Shown here piece after piece: positions 62,628 to 64,000 of a stretch of 64,000 bases of DNA (position 1 is the first letter of the stretch; every line of letters begins with the position of its first letter). The notes under the pieces were generated by a model. That model was not told where the DNA came from, made no database searches, and worked only from the letters and a program-made list of their open reading frames with translations. This DNA comes from Pandoraea capi (GTDB lineage Bacteria; Pseudomonadota; Gammaproteobacteria; Burkholderiales; Burkholderiaceae): contig NZ_CABPRV010000012.1 of NCBI RefSeq assembly GCF_902459735.1, forward strand, positions 1 through 64,000. The letters run 5' to 3'. The translations under genes and the position numbers were made by a program.

Positions 62628-64000
62628 ATGTCTGCAAATGAATCGAGCGTTCGGAAAAATTCACCCATTTCGAACGTGCGCCCCTCGCCCGACAACGTGC
62701 TGACCCACATTGTCGACTACGTCCTGACCTACGAGATCCGCAGCGATCTTGCCTTCGATACCGCGCGTTACTGCCTGATCGACACGCTCGGGTGCGGTTT
62801 CGAAGCGCTCTCTTATCCTGCGTGCACCAAACTGCTGGGCCCCATCGTGCCGGGCACCGTCGTGCCGAACGGGGCGAAGGTGCCCGGCACGCCGTATCAG
62901 CTCGATCCGGTGCAGGCCGCGTTCAGTCTGGGCGCGATGATCCGCTGGCTGGACTTCAACGACACGTGGCTCGCCGCCGAGTGGGGGCATCCGTCCGACA
63001 ATCTCGGCGGCATCCTGATGACGGCCGACTGGCTCTCGCGCACAGCGGTCGCGCAAGGGCAGCCGCCGCTCACGATGCGTCATGTGCTCGCGGCGATGAT
63101 CAAGGCGCACGAGATTCAGGGATGTCTCGCGCTGGAGAACTCGTTCAATCAGGTCGGGCTCGATCACGTGGTGCTGGTCAAGGTCGCATCGACGGCGGTG
63201 GTCGGCGAGATGCTGGGCCTCTCGCGCGACGAGCTGATCAACGCGCTTTCGCTGGCGTTCGTCGATGGACAGAGCCTGCGCACGTATCGTCATGCGCCCA
63301 ACACCGGCAGTCGCAAGTCATGGGCCGCCGGGGATGCAACGAGCCGCGCGGTGCGTCTCGCACTCATGGCGCGCACGGGGGAGATGGGGTATCCGTCCGT
63401 GCTGACGGCGAAGACGTGGGGCTTTTACGACGTGCTGTTCAAGGGCAAGCCGTTCGCCTTTCAGCGGCCTTATGGGTCGTACGTGATGGAGAACGTGCTG
63501 TTCAAGATTTCGTTCCCCGCCGAGTTTCATGCGCAGACGGCTGCCGAGGCTGCCATGACGCTGCACCGGCAACTGGCGTCGATGGGGCGCCGCGCCGAGG
63601 ACATCCGCTCGGTGAAGATTCGCACGCATGCGGCGGCGATTCGCATCATCGACAAGCAGGGGCCGCTCGCCAATCCGGCGGATCGCGATCACTGCATTCA
63701 GTACATGGTCGCCGTGCCGTTGCTGTTCGGACGCTTGACGGCATCCGACTATGAGGACGACGTGGCGGCCGACCCGCGTATCGACGCGTTGCGCGCGAAG
63801 ATCGTCTGCGAGGAAGACCCGCAGTTCACGCGCGATTATCACGATCCGGACAAGCGCTCGATCGCCAACGGGCTGAGCGTCACGCTGAACGACGGCACCG
63901 TGCTCGACGAAGTACTTGTCGAATACCCGATCGGCCACAAGCGGCGTCGCGACGAAGGCATGCCGTTGCTCGTGGAGAAGTTCAGAACGAACCTGGCGCG
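62628..64000 (+). CDS. prpD: 2-methylcitrate dehydratase PrpD (5' part, runs off the window)
   Basis: 457 codons of an expected 480-odd are visible, with no interruption to the window end. MmgE/PrpD family: [34 protein letters not shown] (in parts), [23 protein letters not shown] (in parts), [25 protein letters not shown] (in parts) and the C-terminal [12 protein letters not shown]. It is the iron-independent 2-methylcitrate dehydratase. AGGAGG lies directly before ATG 62628. Its presence beside acnD-prpF means the operon carries both dehydration routes. Confidence 0.93.
   Translation, partial: MSANESSVRKNSPISNVRPSPDNVLTHIVDYVLTYEIRSDLAFDTARYCLIDTLGCGFEALSYPACTKLLGPIVPGTVVPNGAKVPGTPYQLDPVQAAFSLGAMIRWLDFNDTWLAAEWGHPSDNLGGILMTADWLSRTAVAQGQPPLTMRHVLAAMIKAHEIQGCLALENSFNQVGLDHVVLVKVASTAVVGEMLGLSRDELINALSLAFVDGQSLRTYRHAPNTGSRKSWAAGDATSRAVRLALMARTGEMGYPSVLTAKTWGFYDVLFKGKPFAFQRPYGSYVMENVLFKISFPAEFHAQTAAEAAMTLHRQLASMGRRAEDIRSVKIRTHAAAIRIIDKQGPLANPADRDHCIQYMVAVPLLFGRLTASDYEDDVAADPRIDALRAKIVCEEDPQFTRDYHDPDKRSIANGLSVTLNDGTVLDEVLVEYPIGHKRRRDEGMPLLVEKFRTNLA

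Noticed and set aside
1-64000. rRNA genes, complete tRNAs and insertion sequences
   Set aside because: None found; the only tRNA sequence is the 3' fragment at 11631-11675, and no transposase or terminal inverted repeats of an IS are seen.

Overview
The window reads as chromosome of a beta-proteobacterium of the Burkholderiaceae, most likely Pandoraea or a close relative. This rests on high GC with strong third-position bias, a prpR / prpB-prpC-acnD-prpF-prpD methylcitrate locus, many LysR/GntR/IclR/GlxA-type regulators beside MFS transporters, and a CYP116B-type self-sufficient P450. The genus is an inference from gene content; no rRNA or complete tRNA is present to settle it.

Left end, about 1-11675: the right part of an integrated genomic island. 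Its edge is seen directly. A 3' fragment of a tRNA-Met gene (CAT anticodon loop, T-arm, acceptor strand, CCA) lies at 11631-11675 with no 5' half, followed by the tRNA's own Rho-independent terminator. The island carries a small HTH protein, a small acidic protein and what looks like an anti-phage or mobile-element conflict cassette. A 2505-residue protein joins a DnaG-type primase (CHC2 zinc ribbon, RNAP-basic motif, Toprim), a reverse transcriptase with a YVDD box and a C-terminal nitrilase-like domain. It is transcribed divergently from a trypsin-like serine protease and a protein with a PD-(D/E)xK nuclease motif. This cassette is the main discovery candidate. The flanking non-coding DNA holds a 26-bp perfect palindrome and repeated GAGCATAC motifs.

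11731-30543: core or accessory metabolism and signalling. There is a Tat-exported agmatine deiminase-family protein with a divergent LysR; an MFS / asparaginase / GntR-FCD group; a SLAC1/TehA-like membrane protein; a GlxA-type regulator; two chemoreceptors (one dCache_1, one 4HB type) around a GFA/CENP-V protein; an acetyl-CoA hydrolase/CoA-transferase with a divergent LysR; a CSS-EAL phosphodiesterase; and small or Pro-rich envelope proteins. A probable small RNA with an anti-Shine-Dalgarno loop sits at about 30663-30725 (minus).

31238-47071: transport and catabolism. There is an aromatic-acid type MFS, a Bcr/CflA drug exporter and a CYP116B P450 divergent from an IclR regulator. A Fur-box-preceded degenerate phosphopantetheinyl-transferase-like gene and an orphan oligopeptide-binding protein follow. 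A four-gene minus-strand operon comes next (MFS - SDR - IlvD/Edd dehydratase - beta-hydroxyacid dehydrogenase), divergent from a LysR and probably for a sugar acid or hydroxy acid.

47243-54132: a Pro-repeat lipoprotein, an RhlE-type DEAD-box helicase, an SDR, a second GlxA-family regulator, a glycine-rich exported protein, an orphan MetQ/NlpA-family binding protein and a 53-residue membrane protein.

54175-64000: the 2-methylcitrate cycle. PrpR (sigma-54 activator) is divergent from prpB, prpC, acnD, prpF and prpD. prpD runs off the window end. A near-consensus sigma-54 promoter precedes prpB and a perfect inverted repeat lies at the prpR start. Together these oxidise propionyl-CoA to pyruvate and succinate. 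The CoA-transferase at 24668 might feed the same propionate/acetate metabolism, but that link is only inference.
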